Origin: Scleromatobacter sp038243995 | GTDB taxonomy: Bacteria > Pseudomonadota > Gammaproteobacteria > Burkholderiales > Burkholderiaceae_C | NCBI GenBank assembly: GCA_038243995.1 | Contig: JBBRTV010000002.1 | Span: 124,001 to 188,000, forward strand | DNA length: 64,000 nt | Reading direction: 5' to 3' | Shown: positions 50,474 to 59,118 of the stretch, one piece after another | How the letters are laid out: each line of letters begins with the position of its first letter | Numbering within the stretch: the stretch's first letter is position 1 | Notes under the pieces: generated by a model | Databases searched by the model: none | Seen by the model: only the letters and a program-made list of their open reading frames with translations | What the model was told of the DNA's origin: nothing | Made by a program: the position numbers and the translations under genes

Positions 50474-51254
50474 GCGTGACCTTGCCGGAGTCGTCGCGCG
50501 TCGCCGTGGCGATGGCGTCGGCGCGCACGACGGTGCCGCGGTGGATCTGCCAGAACCGGTTCGTATCGAGTCGCGGCAGCAGGTCGCGCAGTGACGTCCG
50601 GACCAGGGCCTCGCGCTCGGCGGTCACGACGCGCACGTACTTGTCGGCCGCCTCGAAATAGACCACCTCCGCGATCGGGATCATGTGCAAGGTCGCGCCG
50701 ACGCTTGCCTGCAGGATCACGAGCGGCGGCTGCGCGACGGCGTCCTCGGCCGATCTGGGCGTCGCGTCGGCCGACCCGGCGAGCAAGCTGCGCATGCGCG
50801 CCAGCAGCGCGGCGTCGTCGCCGGCCGGCGCACCGACCGTCGTGAGTGGACTCCGCGACGCGGCCTCGCGCAGCGAGATCGTGTCCGCCAGCCGCTTGCA
50901 GCACGCTGCGAGGCGCGCCGGCAGCACCGGTTTTTGCAGGTAGTCGGCCGCCGCGCGCTCGAACGCCTGCAACGCATACTGGTCGTAGGCGGTGACGAAG
51001 ACGATCAGCGGCAGGGGCCGGTCGCCGTCGGGCCAGTCCTCGACGATCGCCTCGGCGGCTTCGAGCCCGCTGCGGCCGGGCATGCGGATGTCGAGGAAGA
51101 CGATGTCGGGTCGATGCGCCAGCGCGCGATCGACCGCGTCATCGCCGTCGACTGCGGTCTCCAGCAACTGCAGTGCGGGCCAGGCACGCGCGAGTTCGGC
51201 GCGCAGCGCCTGGGCGAGCAGTGGTTCGTCTTCGGCGATCAGTGCAGTGGTCAT
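50403..51254 (-). CDS. LytTR-family response regulator
   Basis: 283 residues. Receiver domain (IAEDEPLLAQAL; phospho-Asp in VFLDIRMPGRSG; Lys in YLQKPVLP), a ~45-residue linker, then a LytTR DNA-binding domain (EVVYFEAADKYVRVVTAEREALVRTSLRDLLPRL split by turns; FWQIHRGTVVRADAI). Such regulators (AlgR/LytR type) control adhesion, pili or envelope genes. The sensor partner gene lies immediately upstream (26-base gap), same strand. Starts at ATG 51254. Confidence 0.92.
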   Translation of the reverse strand: MTTALIAEDEPLLAQALRAELARAWPALQLLETAVDGDDAVDRALAHRPDIVFLDIRMPGRSGLEAAEAIVEDWPDGDRPLPLIVFVTAYDQYALQAFERAAADYLQKPVLPARLAACCKRLADTISLREAASRSPLTTVGAPAGDDAALLARMRSLLAGSADATPRSAEDAVAQPPLVILQASVGATLHMIPIAEVVYFEAADKYVRVVTAEREALVRTSLRDLLPRLDTNRFWQIHRGTVVRADAIATATRDDSGKVTLTLRARPERLVASRLYSHLFRAM

Positions 51255-51280
51255 CGGGATGGGCGCCGACGCCTGGGCGG

Positions 51281-52435
51281 TCAGGCGGTGTGGGTGAGCG
51301 GGAGCGGCAGCCGGATCTCGGCACGCGTGCCGCCTTCCGGGCGCGTCGAGAGCGTGAAGGAGGCGGCGTCGCCGTGCAGCGTCTGCAGGCGTTCGCGGAT
51401 CTGCGCCAGGCCGAAGCCGGCGCCCGCGGTCGCCGGATCGCGGGCGTTCGCGGCGGCGGCCGCATCGAGTCCGCGCCCGCTGTCGGTCACGGCCAGCACC
51501 AGCATCGCGCCGTCGCGCACGGCGCTCACCCTCAGGTCGCCCGCGCCGCGTTGCGGTTCGAGGCCGTGCTTGATCGCGTTTTCGACCAGCGGTTGCAGCA
51601 GCAGCGGTGGCACGGCGATGCCGGCCAGCTCGGGCGGCAAGGAGGTGATCGTGCGCAGCCGGTCGCCCATGCGTACCTGCATCAGCGCCAGGTAGTCCGC
51701 GATGCGCAGGAATTCGTCGGCCAGCGGATGCGCGGTGACGCGGCTGGCGTCCAGCGTGGCGCGCAGGAAGTCGATGAGGCGGTCGAGCATGGCCTGCGCG
51801 CGCTCGGGGTCGGCCGCGATCAGCGCGCGCAGGTTCGCGAGCGTGTTGAACAGCATGTGGGGTTCGAGCTGCGATTGCAGCAGCACCAGGCGGGCGAGGG
51901 TCGCCTCGTGCGTGGCCGCGGCGACCTGGCTGCGTTGCACGAGGGCGCGGCCGCGCGTGTAGAACCAGCCGACGATGATCGTCGAGAATGTCGCCGTCAG
52001 CGCGATGTCGGCCATCAACGCACGCGGACTCGCGAATGTCGCCTTCCACCCGGGGCGGCCGGGGAGGGCGTCGGCGACGGTCGTGCCGGCGAGAAAACCG
52101 GCCGTGCAGCCGGCGACGACCAGCGCGAGACCCTTCCAGCCGCGCGGCCAGCCTTCGAGGGCGCCGCCGAGCAGGAGCATCCGGCCGGATTCGATGAACC
52201 CCCACGAGAACAGTCCGATGGCCTGGGAGTGGGCGAATATCGAACCGAAATCGCCGCCGCGCAGGGTCGCGATGATCACCGCCACCACCGTGTCGGCCAG
52301 CACGACCTGCAGGCCGTGGCGCAGCAGGTGGCGCAGCACTGGACGCCACTCGCGCGGAGACGCCCGCGGACTCGTCGCTTCCGCGGCAGCAAGCGTGTGC
52401 GGCGTGGCGTGGAAGCGGGAAGGCGGAAGAGTCAC
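51281..52435 (-). CDS. LytS/AlgZ-type sensor histidine kinase
   Basis: 384 residues. Four or so membrane helices (about 40-165), then the His_kinase domain with phospho-acceptor QLEPHMLFNTLANLR and HATPase_c (PPLLLQPLVENAIKHGL, DSGRGL, GFGLAQIRERL). It has no separate periplasmic sensor domain; sensing is probably within the membrane. Pairs with the LytTR regulator gene downstream. Confidence 0.92.
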   Translation of the reverse strand: MTLPPSRFHATPHTLAAAEATSPRASPREWRPVLRHLLRHGLQVVLADTVVAVIIATLRGGDFGSIFAHSQAIGLFSWGFIESGRMLLLGGALEGWPRGWKGLALVVAGCTAGFLAGTTVADALPGRPGWKATFASPRALMADIALTATFSTIIVGWFYTRGRALVQRSQVAAATHEATLARLVLLQSQLEPHMLFNTLANLRALIAADPERAQAMLDRLIDFLRATLDASRVTAHPLADEFLRIADYLALMQVRMGDRLRTITSLPPELAGIAVPPLLLQPLVENAIKHGLEPQRGAGDLRVSAVRDGAMLVLAVTDSGRGLDAAAAANARDPATAGAGFGLAQIRERLQTLHGDAASFTLSTRPEGGTRAEIRLPLPLTHTA

Positions 52436-52525
52436 GGCGATGCGGGCAGGCGTTCGAGGCGAAGGGCGATTGTCGTGCAGTTCGCCGGGTGCGCGGCGGG
52501 ACGCGGTCTGCTCGCGGCCGCGCGG

Positions 52526-52545
52526 GCGTGGCGTGGCGTGGCGTG
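52526..52545. repeat. Short tandem repeat, 4 copies of GCGTG
   Basis: Four exact pentamers in the 144-base gap between the DUF6622-like gene and the lytS-type gene, both leftward. It would lie in the leader or promoter of the kinase gene. Confidence 0.7.
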
Positions 52546-52579
52546 TCGACGTGCCCTTGCCGTGCGGCGGAGGTGCCGA

Positions 52580-53101
52580 TCAGGCGGCGATCGTGCCGGC
52601 TGCCGGGCCGCGCGTGGCCCAGACCTTGCGCGAGCGCGCTGCCAGCAGCCCGGCGGGGAAGCCGAAGGCGATCGAGGCGCAGACCGCGACGAGCGCCTGG
52701 GTCGCCAGCGCCGGCTGCATGGCCAACGCGGCGCCGACGACGTAGCGCACCGTGAAGATCCCCATGTACAGCAGCAGCGGGGCGATGCTGCCTTCGATGC
52801 GGAAGCTGCCGTCGGCATTGGCGCTCACGCGGCGCGGCAGGTCGAGCTGGCGATTGGCGGCCAGTCCGAGCGCGACACCCGTGGCCCAGCCCGCGAGCGA
52901 CAGCAGCTCGCCCGCGCCCGCGAAGGCGGTGTGCGCACCCCACAGCGAGAAGGCGCCGATCGCGATCGGCGCGACCCACACCCCCTGGGGCGAGACGTCG
53001 CGCGCACGGGTCTGGCGCAGGCCGAGGCCGACGAGGACGGCGAGTCCGATCCAGACCCCGACGGGGGTGTGGCTGGCGATGGCGAACAGTGTGGCGTTCA
53101 T
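52580..53101 (-). CDS. DUF6622-like integral membrane protein
   Basis: 173 residues with five hydrophobic segments: TPVGVWIGLAVLVGLGL, VWVAPIAIGAFSLWG, LLSLAGWATGVALGLAA, LLLYMGIFTVRYVVGAALAM and LVAVCASIAFGFPAGLLA. This matches the pattern of the DUF6622 family, often encoded next to LytS/LytTR pairs, but function is unknown. It is the first gene of a leftward set with the two-component pair, 144 bases upstream of the kinase. Start at ATG 53101. Confidence 0.65.
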   Translation of the reverse strand: MNATLFAIASHTPVGVWIGLAVLVGLGLRQTRARDVSPQGVWVAPIAIGAFSLWGAHTAFAGAGELLSLAGWATGVALGLAANRQLDLPRRVSANADGSFRIEGSIAPLLLYMGIFTVRYVVGAALAMQPALATQALVAVCASIAFGFPAGLLAARSRKVWATRGPAAGTIAA

Positions 53102-53523
53102 GGCGGGTTCCTGGTGAAGTCGTCGAGAAGGCGTTGGCGGACGGGCGAATGTTGAGTTCAGCTTGGGGACAGCTTCAGGCTGCTGTCGAGCGAGTGCTTC
53201 CGTCCTCGGATGGACGCATCGTCGCGGCGGTTCGCCCGGGCGGCCAGCGGCGTGCGACGAAGCGCCAGCGCCGGGCGCGAGATGCGCTTCTGGCAGCGTG
53301 AAATGTGACTCGTGCCCGCCTGCTTTCTTGTAACGGAAACAGGCACGCGCCAAGCTAAAATGGCGAGCTGGAAGAGGAGGCTGTGCGAGTCGCGCGAGTT
53401 CCGACGGATTCGGTGCCGAGCGCAGACCGGGCCTGCGAGACCTCGCGGCCGCCGGCCATTCATGCAACGACAAGAAAGCGGCGACCGCCCGGACGGCTCC
53501 CGCGGGCTTCGAGGCTAGCCAAT
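53102..53523. promoter_or_regulatory. 422-base divergent control region of the aryl-polyene-type operon
   Basis: No gene supported. It must hold the promoter of the rightward operon. The only AT-rich patch is 53310-53365, with TTGTAA (53328-53333) and TAAAAT (53356-53361), but the 22-base spacing is too long for a standard sigma-70 promoter. Several frames here translate to Arg-rich non-protein sequence. Confidence 0.4.
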
Positions 53524-54303
53524 TTGAGCGTTTCCTTCGTCATCGACTCCTGGGCCGCCTGTGCTCCCGGCCTGGCCACGCGGCAGCATTGGTCGCGCTG
53601 GGCGGCCGCGCCATGGCTGCCCGAGGGCGAACCGCAGGTCGCGCTGGCCGCGGTGCCACCGATGCTCAGGCGGCGCTTCGCGCCGCTGGGTCGGCTGGTC
53701 GCCGAAGCGGCGTTCGATCTGGCGGCGGCGCCCGCGGCCGACGGGGTGGCGGCGTCCTTCGACGAAGACGACAACCCGACCGTGTTCGCGTCGCGCTACG
53801 GCGAGACGAGCCGCTGCCTCGAACTGCTCGCCGCCCAGGCGCGCGGCGAATCGCTGTCACCCACGGCCTTCGGCCTGTCGGTGCACAACGCGATCGGCGC
53901 CATGGTCGCGATCGCGCGCGCCGACCGCCGCAACTCGTCGGCGATCGCCGCCGGCCGCGCCACGGCGGCCGCAGGCGTGACCGAGGCGCTGGGCCTGCTC
54001 GTCGACGGCGCCGCGAGCGCGAGCCTGATCGTCTACGACGCGCCCTTGCCGCCCGCCTACGCGCATTTCCAGGATGAGCCGTGCGCGCATTTCGCCTGGG
54101 CCTGGCGCCTGCGACGCCCGCGCGCTGGCGAGCGCGCACTGCACCTGGCGTGGGATGCCGCCGTCCCCGGCGCCGCCGCGGCGCCTGACGCCGTGGCGCA
54201 CCTGCCTGCCGGGCTGCAGGCGTTCTGGTTTGGCCTGTCCGGCGCCGCCACGCTGGACCAGGAAGCCGATGGCCGGCGCTTCAGATGGGGTCGCGATGCC
54301 TGA
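53524..54303 (+). CDS. Beta-ketoacyl synthase-like chain-length factor (ApeC type)
   Basis: 259 residues of the Ketoacyl-synt_2 (PF13723) group found as first or late gene of aryl-polyene clusters: SFVIDSWAACAPGL at the start, PMLRRRFAPLGRLVAEAAFD, and PTAFGLSVHNAIGAMVAIA. It is about half the size of a full ketosynthase and lacks a recognisable Cys-His-His triad, consistent with a chain-length-factor partner rather than a condensing enzyme. No ATG fits; TTG 53524 (with GAGG about 9 bases upstream) is the best start. It overlaps the next gene by 8 bases. Confidence 0.8.
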   Translation: MSVSFVIDSWAACAPGLATRQHWSRWAAAPWLPEGEPQVALAAVPPMLRRRFAPLGRLVAEAAFDLAAAPAADGVAASFDEDDNPTVFASRYGETSRCLELLAAQARGESLSPTAFGLSVHNAIGAMVAIARADRRNSSAIAAGRATAAAGVTEALGLLVDGAASASLIVYDAPLPPAYAHFQDEPCAHFAWAWRLRRPRAGERALHLAWDAAVPGAAAAPDAVAHLPAGLQAFWFGLSGAATLDQEADGRRFRWGRDA

Positions 54304-55180
54304 ACCCGCGGAAGTCGATCGCGTGGCCTGCCCGGACGGAGCGCAAACCGCGCGCTGTGCCTATGGCTGCGTGCCTGCGCGCGGCGGATCCCCTGCGGCG
54401 CCGAGTTCGCTCGCCAATCGCGCGTGGCGCGTCGCCGCGACCGGCTTCTGCTTCGCGACGTTCGGCATCGGCGGGCTGGTGCTGGGCGTCGTCGTGTTCC
54501 CGCTGTTCCTGCTGCTCGTGCGCCGTCGCGCGCGGCGTTCGGACTGGGCGCGCGCCACCATCCATGTCTTGTTCAGGGTCTTCGTCGCGCTGATGTGCGG
54601 CCTCGGCGTGTGCAGCCTGGAAGTGCGCGGACGCGAACGCCTGCGCCGCGAGGGATTGCTGATCCTCGCCAGCCATCCGTCGCTGATCGACGTCGTTTTC
54701 CTGATGTCGCTCGTGCGCAATGCAGACTGCGTCGTGAAGGCCGCGCTGCTGCGCAACCCGTTCACGCGCGGCCCGGTACGCGCCGCGGGCTTCGTCTGCA
54801 ACGATTCCGGCCCCGGCCTCGTCGACGATTGCATCGCCTCCGTGCGCGACGGCCACAACCTGATCGTGTTCCCCGAAGGCACGCGCACGCCGGCCGGTGC
54901 CGCGCTCGGCCGCCTGCAGCGCGGCGCTGCGCACCTGGCAGTGCGCGGCGCCCTCGACATCACGCCCGTGCGCATCACCTGCAGCGAACGCATGCTGGGC
55001 AAGACCGATGCGTGGTGGCGCGTGCCGGTACGCCCCGGACATTTCCTGATCGACGTCGGCGACGACATCCCGGTCGAAGACTACCTGGCCGCAGCGGGGG
55101 CCCAGGCGCTCGCCGCACGCCGACTCACCGACCACCTGGCGCGCCACCTGGCCGCGGAGACAACCCATGCAGCAGCTTGA
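54296..55180 (+). CDS. Lysophospholipid acyltransferase (PlsC-like, ApeD type)
   Basis: 294 residues. A hydrophobic N-terminal segment (about 52-76) anchors it to the inner membrane. The PlsC domain has HPSLID (His127-x4-Asp132) and FPEGTRTP with downstream VRITCSER. In aryl-polyene operons such enzymes are thought to attach an acyl chain to the lipid anchor of the pigment. Overlaps the upstream gene (8 bases) and the following ACP gene (14 bases), implying coupled translation. Confidence 0.85.
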   Translation: MPEPAEVDRVACPDGAQTARCAYGCVPARGGSPAAPSSLANRAWRVAATGFCFATFGIGGLVLGVVVFPLFLLLVRRRARRSDWARATIHVLFRVFVALMCGLGVCSLEVRGRERLRREGLLILASHPSLIDVVFLMSLVRNADCVVKAALLRNPFTRGPVRAAGFVCNDSGPGLVDDCIASVRDGHNLIVFPEGTRTPAGAALGRLQRGAAHLAVRGALDITPVRITCSERMLGKTDAWWRVPVRPGHFLIDVGDDIPVEDYLAAAGAQALAARRLTDHLARHLAAETTHAAA

Positions 55181-55427
55181 GAACGACATCAAGAAACTCA
55201 TCATTTCCTCGCTGGCGCTGGAGGACATCAAGCCCGAAGACATCGATGCCGCCGCGCCCCTGTTCCTGGACGGCCTCGGCCTCGACTCCATCGACGCGCT
55301 CGAACTCGGGCTCGCGCTGCAGAAGCGCTACGGGGTGAGCCTGTCGGCCGAATCCGACGAAGTGCGCGCCCATTTCGCCAGCGTGCGCACGTTGGCGCAA
55401 TTCGTCATGGCGCAAGGCAAGGCCTGA
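55167..55427 (+). CDS. Acyl carrier protein 1
   Basis: 86 residues. Four-helix acidic ACP with phosphopantetheine site Ser41 in GLGLDSIDALEL. The motif has Ile after the Ser (DSI) instead of the DSL/DSV of fatty-acid ACP. One of two ACPs that carry the growing polyene and its starter in this operon type. Start ATG 55167 lies inside the preceding gene. Confidence 0.9.
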   Translation: MQQLENDIKKLIISSLALEDIKPEDIDAAAPLFLDGLGLDSIDALELGLALQKRYGVSLSAESDEVRAHFASVRTLAQFVMAQGKA

Positions 55428-55513
55428 CGCCCGGCGCGTGCGCGACCGCCGGGCGGCAGCCGCGCAGCGCCGCAGGCCCTCTCTGCCCGACTCCCCTTCT
55501 TCGGACTTTCACC

Positions 55514-55765
55514 ATGACCAAAGACGACATCTTCGCCAAGATCGTCGCGATCCTTCAGCAGACCTTCGACATCGAGCCCGCGCGCATCAAGCCCGAGGCG
55601 CGTCTCGGCGAAGACCTGGACATCGACAGCATCGACGCCGTCGACCTGATCGTGCAACTGAAGCCCCTCGTCGGCAAGCGCCTGCAGCCGGATGCCTTCA
55701 AATCGGTGCGCACCGTGCAGGACATCGTCGACGCGCTGTACGGCCTCGTCCACGAGCCCGGATGA
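55514..55765 (+). CDS. Acyl carrier protein 2
   Basis: 83 residues; phosphopantetheine site Ser39 in DLDIDSIDAVDL, with helix II DAVDLIVQLKPLVG. It resembles the second ACP (ApeF type) of aryl-polyene clusters. The 86-base gap before it is the largest in this operon up to here and shows no hairpin. Its stop overlaps the next start in ATGA. Confidence 0.9.
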   Translation: MTKDDIFAKIVAILQQTFDIEPARIKPEARLGEDLDIDSIDAVDLIVQLKPLVGKRLQPDAFKSVRTVQDIVDALYGLVHEPG

Positions 55766-56412
55766 CCCACACGACGCCCGCTTCGCTGGCTTCCCTGCCC
55801 CCGGTGCGACGGGGGGGCGCGGTGGTGGGTGGCATCCTGCTCGTGTCGAGCCTGGCGTATCCCGCCGTGGTCTACGTGGCGCTCGGGCACGTCGGGCCGC
55901 GCTGGATCGCGCTGTTGCTCGTCGCGCTGGCCCTCGCACGGGCGTGGGTCACGCGCGAGGCGTTCTGGCTGGCCGCCGCCGGTCTCGCGACGGTGCTCGC
56001 CGCGGCCAGTTTCCTGGGCGATTTCTGGGGTCCGCTGAAGCTCTATCCGGCGTTGGTCAATCTCGTCTTCCTCGCCCTGTTTTCGTTGAGCCTGTGGCGC
56101 GGCCCGACGGTCGTCGAACGTTTGGCGCGCCTGCGCGAGACGAACTTCCCGCCGGCGGCGATCGCCTACACGCGCCGCGTGACGCAGGTCTGGTGCGGGT
56201 TCTTCGTCGTCAACGGGGCGATCGCGGTCGCCACGGCGCTGTGGGCGAGCGCGGCTGCCTGGGCGTTGTACAACGGCCTGGTCGCCTACCTTGCGATGGG
56301 CGTGCTCATGGGTGGTGAACTGCTCGTGCGACGCCGCGTGCGGGGACGCATCGCGGCGCGCGAGCGCGCGGCGTCGCAGGCGTCGCGCGACGAGGGCGGC
56401 GCGCATGTCTGA
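55762..56412 (+). CDS. COG4648 membrane protein (ApeG type)
   Basis: 216 residues, six or seven hydrophobic segments, with KLYPALVNLVFLALF and FPPAAIAYTRRVTQVWCGFFVVNG, the conserved blocks of COG4648. Found almost only in aryl-polyene-type and related lipid clusters; function unknown but membrane placement suggests a role in assembly or transfer of the lipid-linked product. Coupled to both neighbours by overlaps (4 and 8 bases). Confidence 0.85.
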   Translation: MTHTTPASLASLPPVRRGGAVVGGILLVSSLAYPAVVYVALGHVGPRWIALLLVALALARAWVTREAFWLAAAGLATVLAAASFLGDFWGPLKLYPALVNLVFLALFSLSLWRGPTVVERLARLRETNFPPAAIAYTRRVTQVWCGFFVVNGAIAVATALWASAAAWALYNGLVAYLAMGVLMGGELLVRRRVRGRIAARERAASQASRDEGGAHV

Positions 56413-58366
56413 CGTAACCCGCTGGCGCCCCCTGACCGCCTTGCCGCGTCGCCCCGATCCCGGCGCGGCCGCGCCGGCCGCCACGATCGTCGCGCGGCGC
56501 GGGAACGACGTCCTCACCGACGCCGATTTTCGCGCGCAGGTGGCGGGCTGGCGCGACGCGCTCGCCGCGTTGCCGGGCGAGCGCTGGGCGCTGTACACCG
56601 AGGATGCGTTCGACTTCGCCGCCGCGCTGTTCGGCGCCTGGCATGCCGGCAAGATGGTCGTGGTGCCGGGCGACATGCAGGCCGATACCGTGGCCCGCCT
56701 GCGCGCGGCGAGCGACGGATTCCTGGGCGATCTCCCGGGTGCGCTGCCACGCCCGGCGCCGCGGCCCCGTGCTGCCGATGCCTGGCGCACGCTCGACGAC
56801 CAGTCGACGCGCCTGGTCGTCTACACGTCGGGCACCAACGGCGAGCCGCTGGCCATCCCCAAGCGGCTCGCGCAACTCGACGCCGAAGTGCATGCGCTCG
56901 AGACGCGCTTCGGCGCCCTGTGCGACAGCGGTCTCGCGCCTGCCAACCTGGCGCCCGGGACCGTGTCCGCCGGCCTGGCGGTGGCGGGCCTGGACGACAC
57001 GTCCTTCAACGCCGCGTTCGACGTGAACGGCCTGCCTGTCCAGCCGCGCTGCGATCCCGACCCGTTGCCGGTGGTCTGGGCCACCGTCTCGCACCAGCAC
57101 ATCTACGGGCTGCTGTTCCGCGTGCTGTGGCCGCTCGCGGCGGGCCGTGCCTTCGTCGCGGAGCGACTCGTCTTCAACGAGGAGATCGCGCTGCGCGTCG
57201 CGGGCCCTGCCGTGCTCGTCGCCAGCCCGGCGCACCTGCGCCGCCTGCCCGAGGTGCTCGACTGGTCGGCCGCGCGGGCCGGATTGCGCGCCGTGTTCTC
57301 GTCCGGCGGCCCCTTGCCGCCCGCGGCGGCCGAAGCGGTGCTCGCGCTGCTGGGGACGGCGCCCGTGGAGGTCTACGGCAGTTCGGAGACCGGCGGCGTC
57401 GCCTGGCGCCAGCGTGCGCGCCATGGCGACACCTGGCAGACCTTGCCCGGCGTCGCGGTGCGCATCGACGACGGCGAACTGAGCGTGCAGTCGCCGCACC
57501 TGCCCGACACGCTATGGTGGCGCACCGCTGACCGCGCGTCGCCGGCCGGCGACGGCATGGACGGTTTCGAGCTCCACGGCCGGGCCGACCGCATCGTCAA
57601 GATCGAGGAGAAGCGGGTGTCGCTCACCGCGCTCGAGCGCCGCTTGCGCGAGAGCGGCCACGTGGCGGAGGTGCGCGTGCTCATGCTGGAGTCGGGCGCG
57701 GAGTCCGCGGAGGCCTCGACCGCGACCGCCGCCCGGCCCGCGGTGGTCGCCGTGCTGACGGAATCCGGGCGCGCGACCCTCGCGCAGGCCGGCAAGCCGG
57801 CGCTGGTCGGCGCCCTGCGCGCATCGCTGCTGGCTGCGGTCGATCGCATCGCACTGCCGCGCCGCTGGCGCTTCGTCGACGCGCTCCCCGTCGATGCGCA
57901 GGGCAAGAGCACCGAGACCTTGCTCGCCGCCCTGTTCGACGCGGCCGCCGACGCGGCCTCGACCTCCCCGTCACGCCCGCCGCGTCCGCTGCGGCCGCCC
58001 CTCACGTGGCGCCTGGTCGAACCCGATCACGCCCGCGCGAGTTTCGAGCTGACGCCCGACCTCGCGGTCTTCGACGGGCACTTTCCCGGTCGCGCCATCC
58101 TGCCCGGCGTCGCCCAGGTCGACTGGGCCATCGTGTGGGCGCGCGAGCGCTTCGCGCTGCCCCCCGTCTTCGTGCGGCTCGAGGCGCTCAAGTTCTCGCA
58201 GCCGGCCGGGCCCGGCACCCGCATGGACGTGGAGTGGCGCCGCGACGCCGCCGCGGGCACCGTGCAGTTCGAATACCGTTCCGACGCCGGCCGCCATTCG
58301 ATCGGCCGCATCGTGTTCGCGGATGCCGGAGCCGCCGTCGCCACCGTTGCGGAATGCGCGCCATGA
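56405..58366 (+). CDS. AMP ligase fused to hot-dog dehydratase (ApeH-ApeI type)
   Basis: 653 residues in two parts. Residues 1-530 form an ANL-type ligase with P-loop YTSGTNGEP (140-148), GSSETGGVAWRQ, WRTADRA and a hinge-like GRADRIVKIEEKRVS; it would adenylate an aryl or acyl acid and load it on an ACP or CoA. Residues 545-653 form a FabZ/ApeI-like hot-dog with GHFPGRAILPG (His559), which would dehydrate 3-hydroxyacyl-ACP. The last motif has Asp at the position where FabZ has Glu (VDWAI), as in ApeI-like proteins. The two functions sit in one chain here. Confidence 0.85.
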   Translation: MSDVTRWRPLTALPRRPDPGAAAPAATIVARRGNDVLTDADFRAQVAGWRDALAALPGERWALYTEDAFDFAAALFGAWHAGKMVVVPGDMQADTVARLRAASDGFLGDLPGALPRPAPRPRAADAWRTLDDQSTRLVVYTSGTNGEPLAIPKRLAQLDAEVHALETRFGALCDSGLAPANLAPGTVSAGLAVAGLDDTSFNAAFDVNGLPVQPRCDPDPLPVVWATVSHQHIYGLLFRVLWPLAAGRAFVAERLVFNEEIALRVAGPAVLVASPAHLRRLPEVLDWSAARAGLRAVFSSGGPLPPAAAEAVLALLGTAPVEVYGSSETGGVAWRQRARHGDTWQTLPGVAVRIDDGELSVQSPHLPDTLWWRTADRASPAGDGMDGFELHGRADRIVKIEEKRVSLTALERRLRESGHVAEVRVLMLESGAESAEASTATAARPAVVAVLTESGRATLAQAGKPALVGALRASLLAAVDRIALPRRWRFVDALPVDAQGKSTETLLAALFDAAADAASTSPSRPPRPLRPPLTWRLVEPDHARASFELTPDLAVFDGHFPGRAILPGVAQVDWAIVWARERFALPPVFVRLEALKFSQPAGPGTRMDVEWRRDAAAGTVQFEYRSDAGRHSIGRIVFADAGAAVATVAECAP

Positions 58367-59118
58367 ACGTCGCCCCTGCGGCCATCCGCCCCGTCGCGGT
58401 GATCCCGGTCTACAACCACGGCGACGCTGTCGGCGCGGTCGCGCGCAACGTGCGTGCAGCGGGCTTGCACTGCATCCTCGTGGACGACGGCAGTTGCGCC
58501 GACTGCGCCGCGGTGCTCGACGCGCTGGCGACGGCCCCCGACGTCACGCTGGTGCGCCTGGCCAGCAACCAGGGCAAGGGCGGCGCGATGATCGCCGGCC
58601 TGCGGGCCGCCGCCGCGGCGGGCTACAGCCACGCGCTGCAGATCGACGCCGACGGCCAGCACGACGCGCGCGACATCCCGATCTTCCTGGCGCTGGCCGC
58701 CAGCGCGCCGGCGATGGTGATCTGCGGCATCCCGGTCTACGACGAGACCGTACCGATCGGGCGCCTGCTGGGTCGCTACGCGACCCACGTGTGGGTGTGG
58801 ATCAATTCGCTGTCGCTCGCGATCCGCGACTCGATGTGCGGCTTCCGCGTCTATCCGCTGCCCATCGTCGTGCGCCTGTTCGACGAGGCCACCCTCGGCC
58901 GGCGCATGGACTTCGACCCCGAAGTGCTCGTGCGCCTGCACTGGCGCGGGGTCGGCATCCTCAACGTCCCCACCCGCGTCACCTATCCGCAGGACGGTCT
59001 CTCACATTTCCGCCTCGGGCTCGACAACTGGCTCATCTCGAAGATGCACGCGCGCCTGTTCTTCGGCATGCTCGCGCGCGCACCCTTCCTCGTGTGGCGC
59101 AAGGTGAGCGGCAAATGA
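58363..59118 (+). CDS. Family 2 glycosyltransferase
   Basis: 251 residues. GT-A fold with VAVIPVYNHGDAV at the start, VDDGS, GKGGAMIAGLRAA and the metal-binding DADGQHD (Asp95, Asp97). No C-terminal membrane helix. Closest in pattern to dolichol-phosphate-mannose-synthase-like transferases of aryl-polyene clusters, where the same activity can be part of a fusion with the acyltransferase encoded by the next gene. Donor and acceptor unknown. Overlaps both neighbours in ATGA. Confidence 0.88.
   Translation: MNVAPAAIRPVAVIPVYNHGDAVGAVARNVRAAGLHCILVDDGSCADCAAVLDALATAPDVTLVRLASNQGKGGAMIAGLRAAAAAGYSHALQIDADGQHDARDIPIFLALAASAPAMVICGIPVYDETVPIGRLLGRYATHVWVWINSLSLAIRDSMCGFRVYPLPIVVRLFDEATLGRRMDFDPEVLVRLHWRGVGILNVPTRVTYPQDGLSHFRLGLDNWLISKMHARLFFGMLARAPFLVWRKVSGK

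Noticed and set aside
53328..53361. TTGTAA/TAAAAT pair upstream of the pigment operon as a sigma-70 promoter
   Set aside because: The spacer is 22 bases; 16-18 is needed. The region is reported only as a probable control region.
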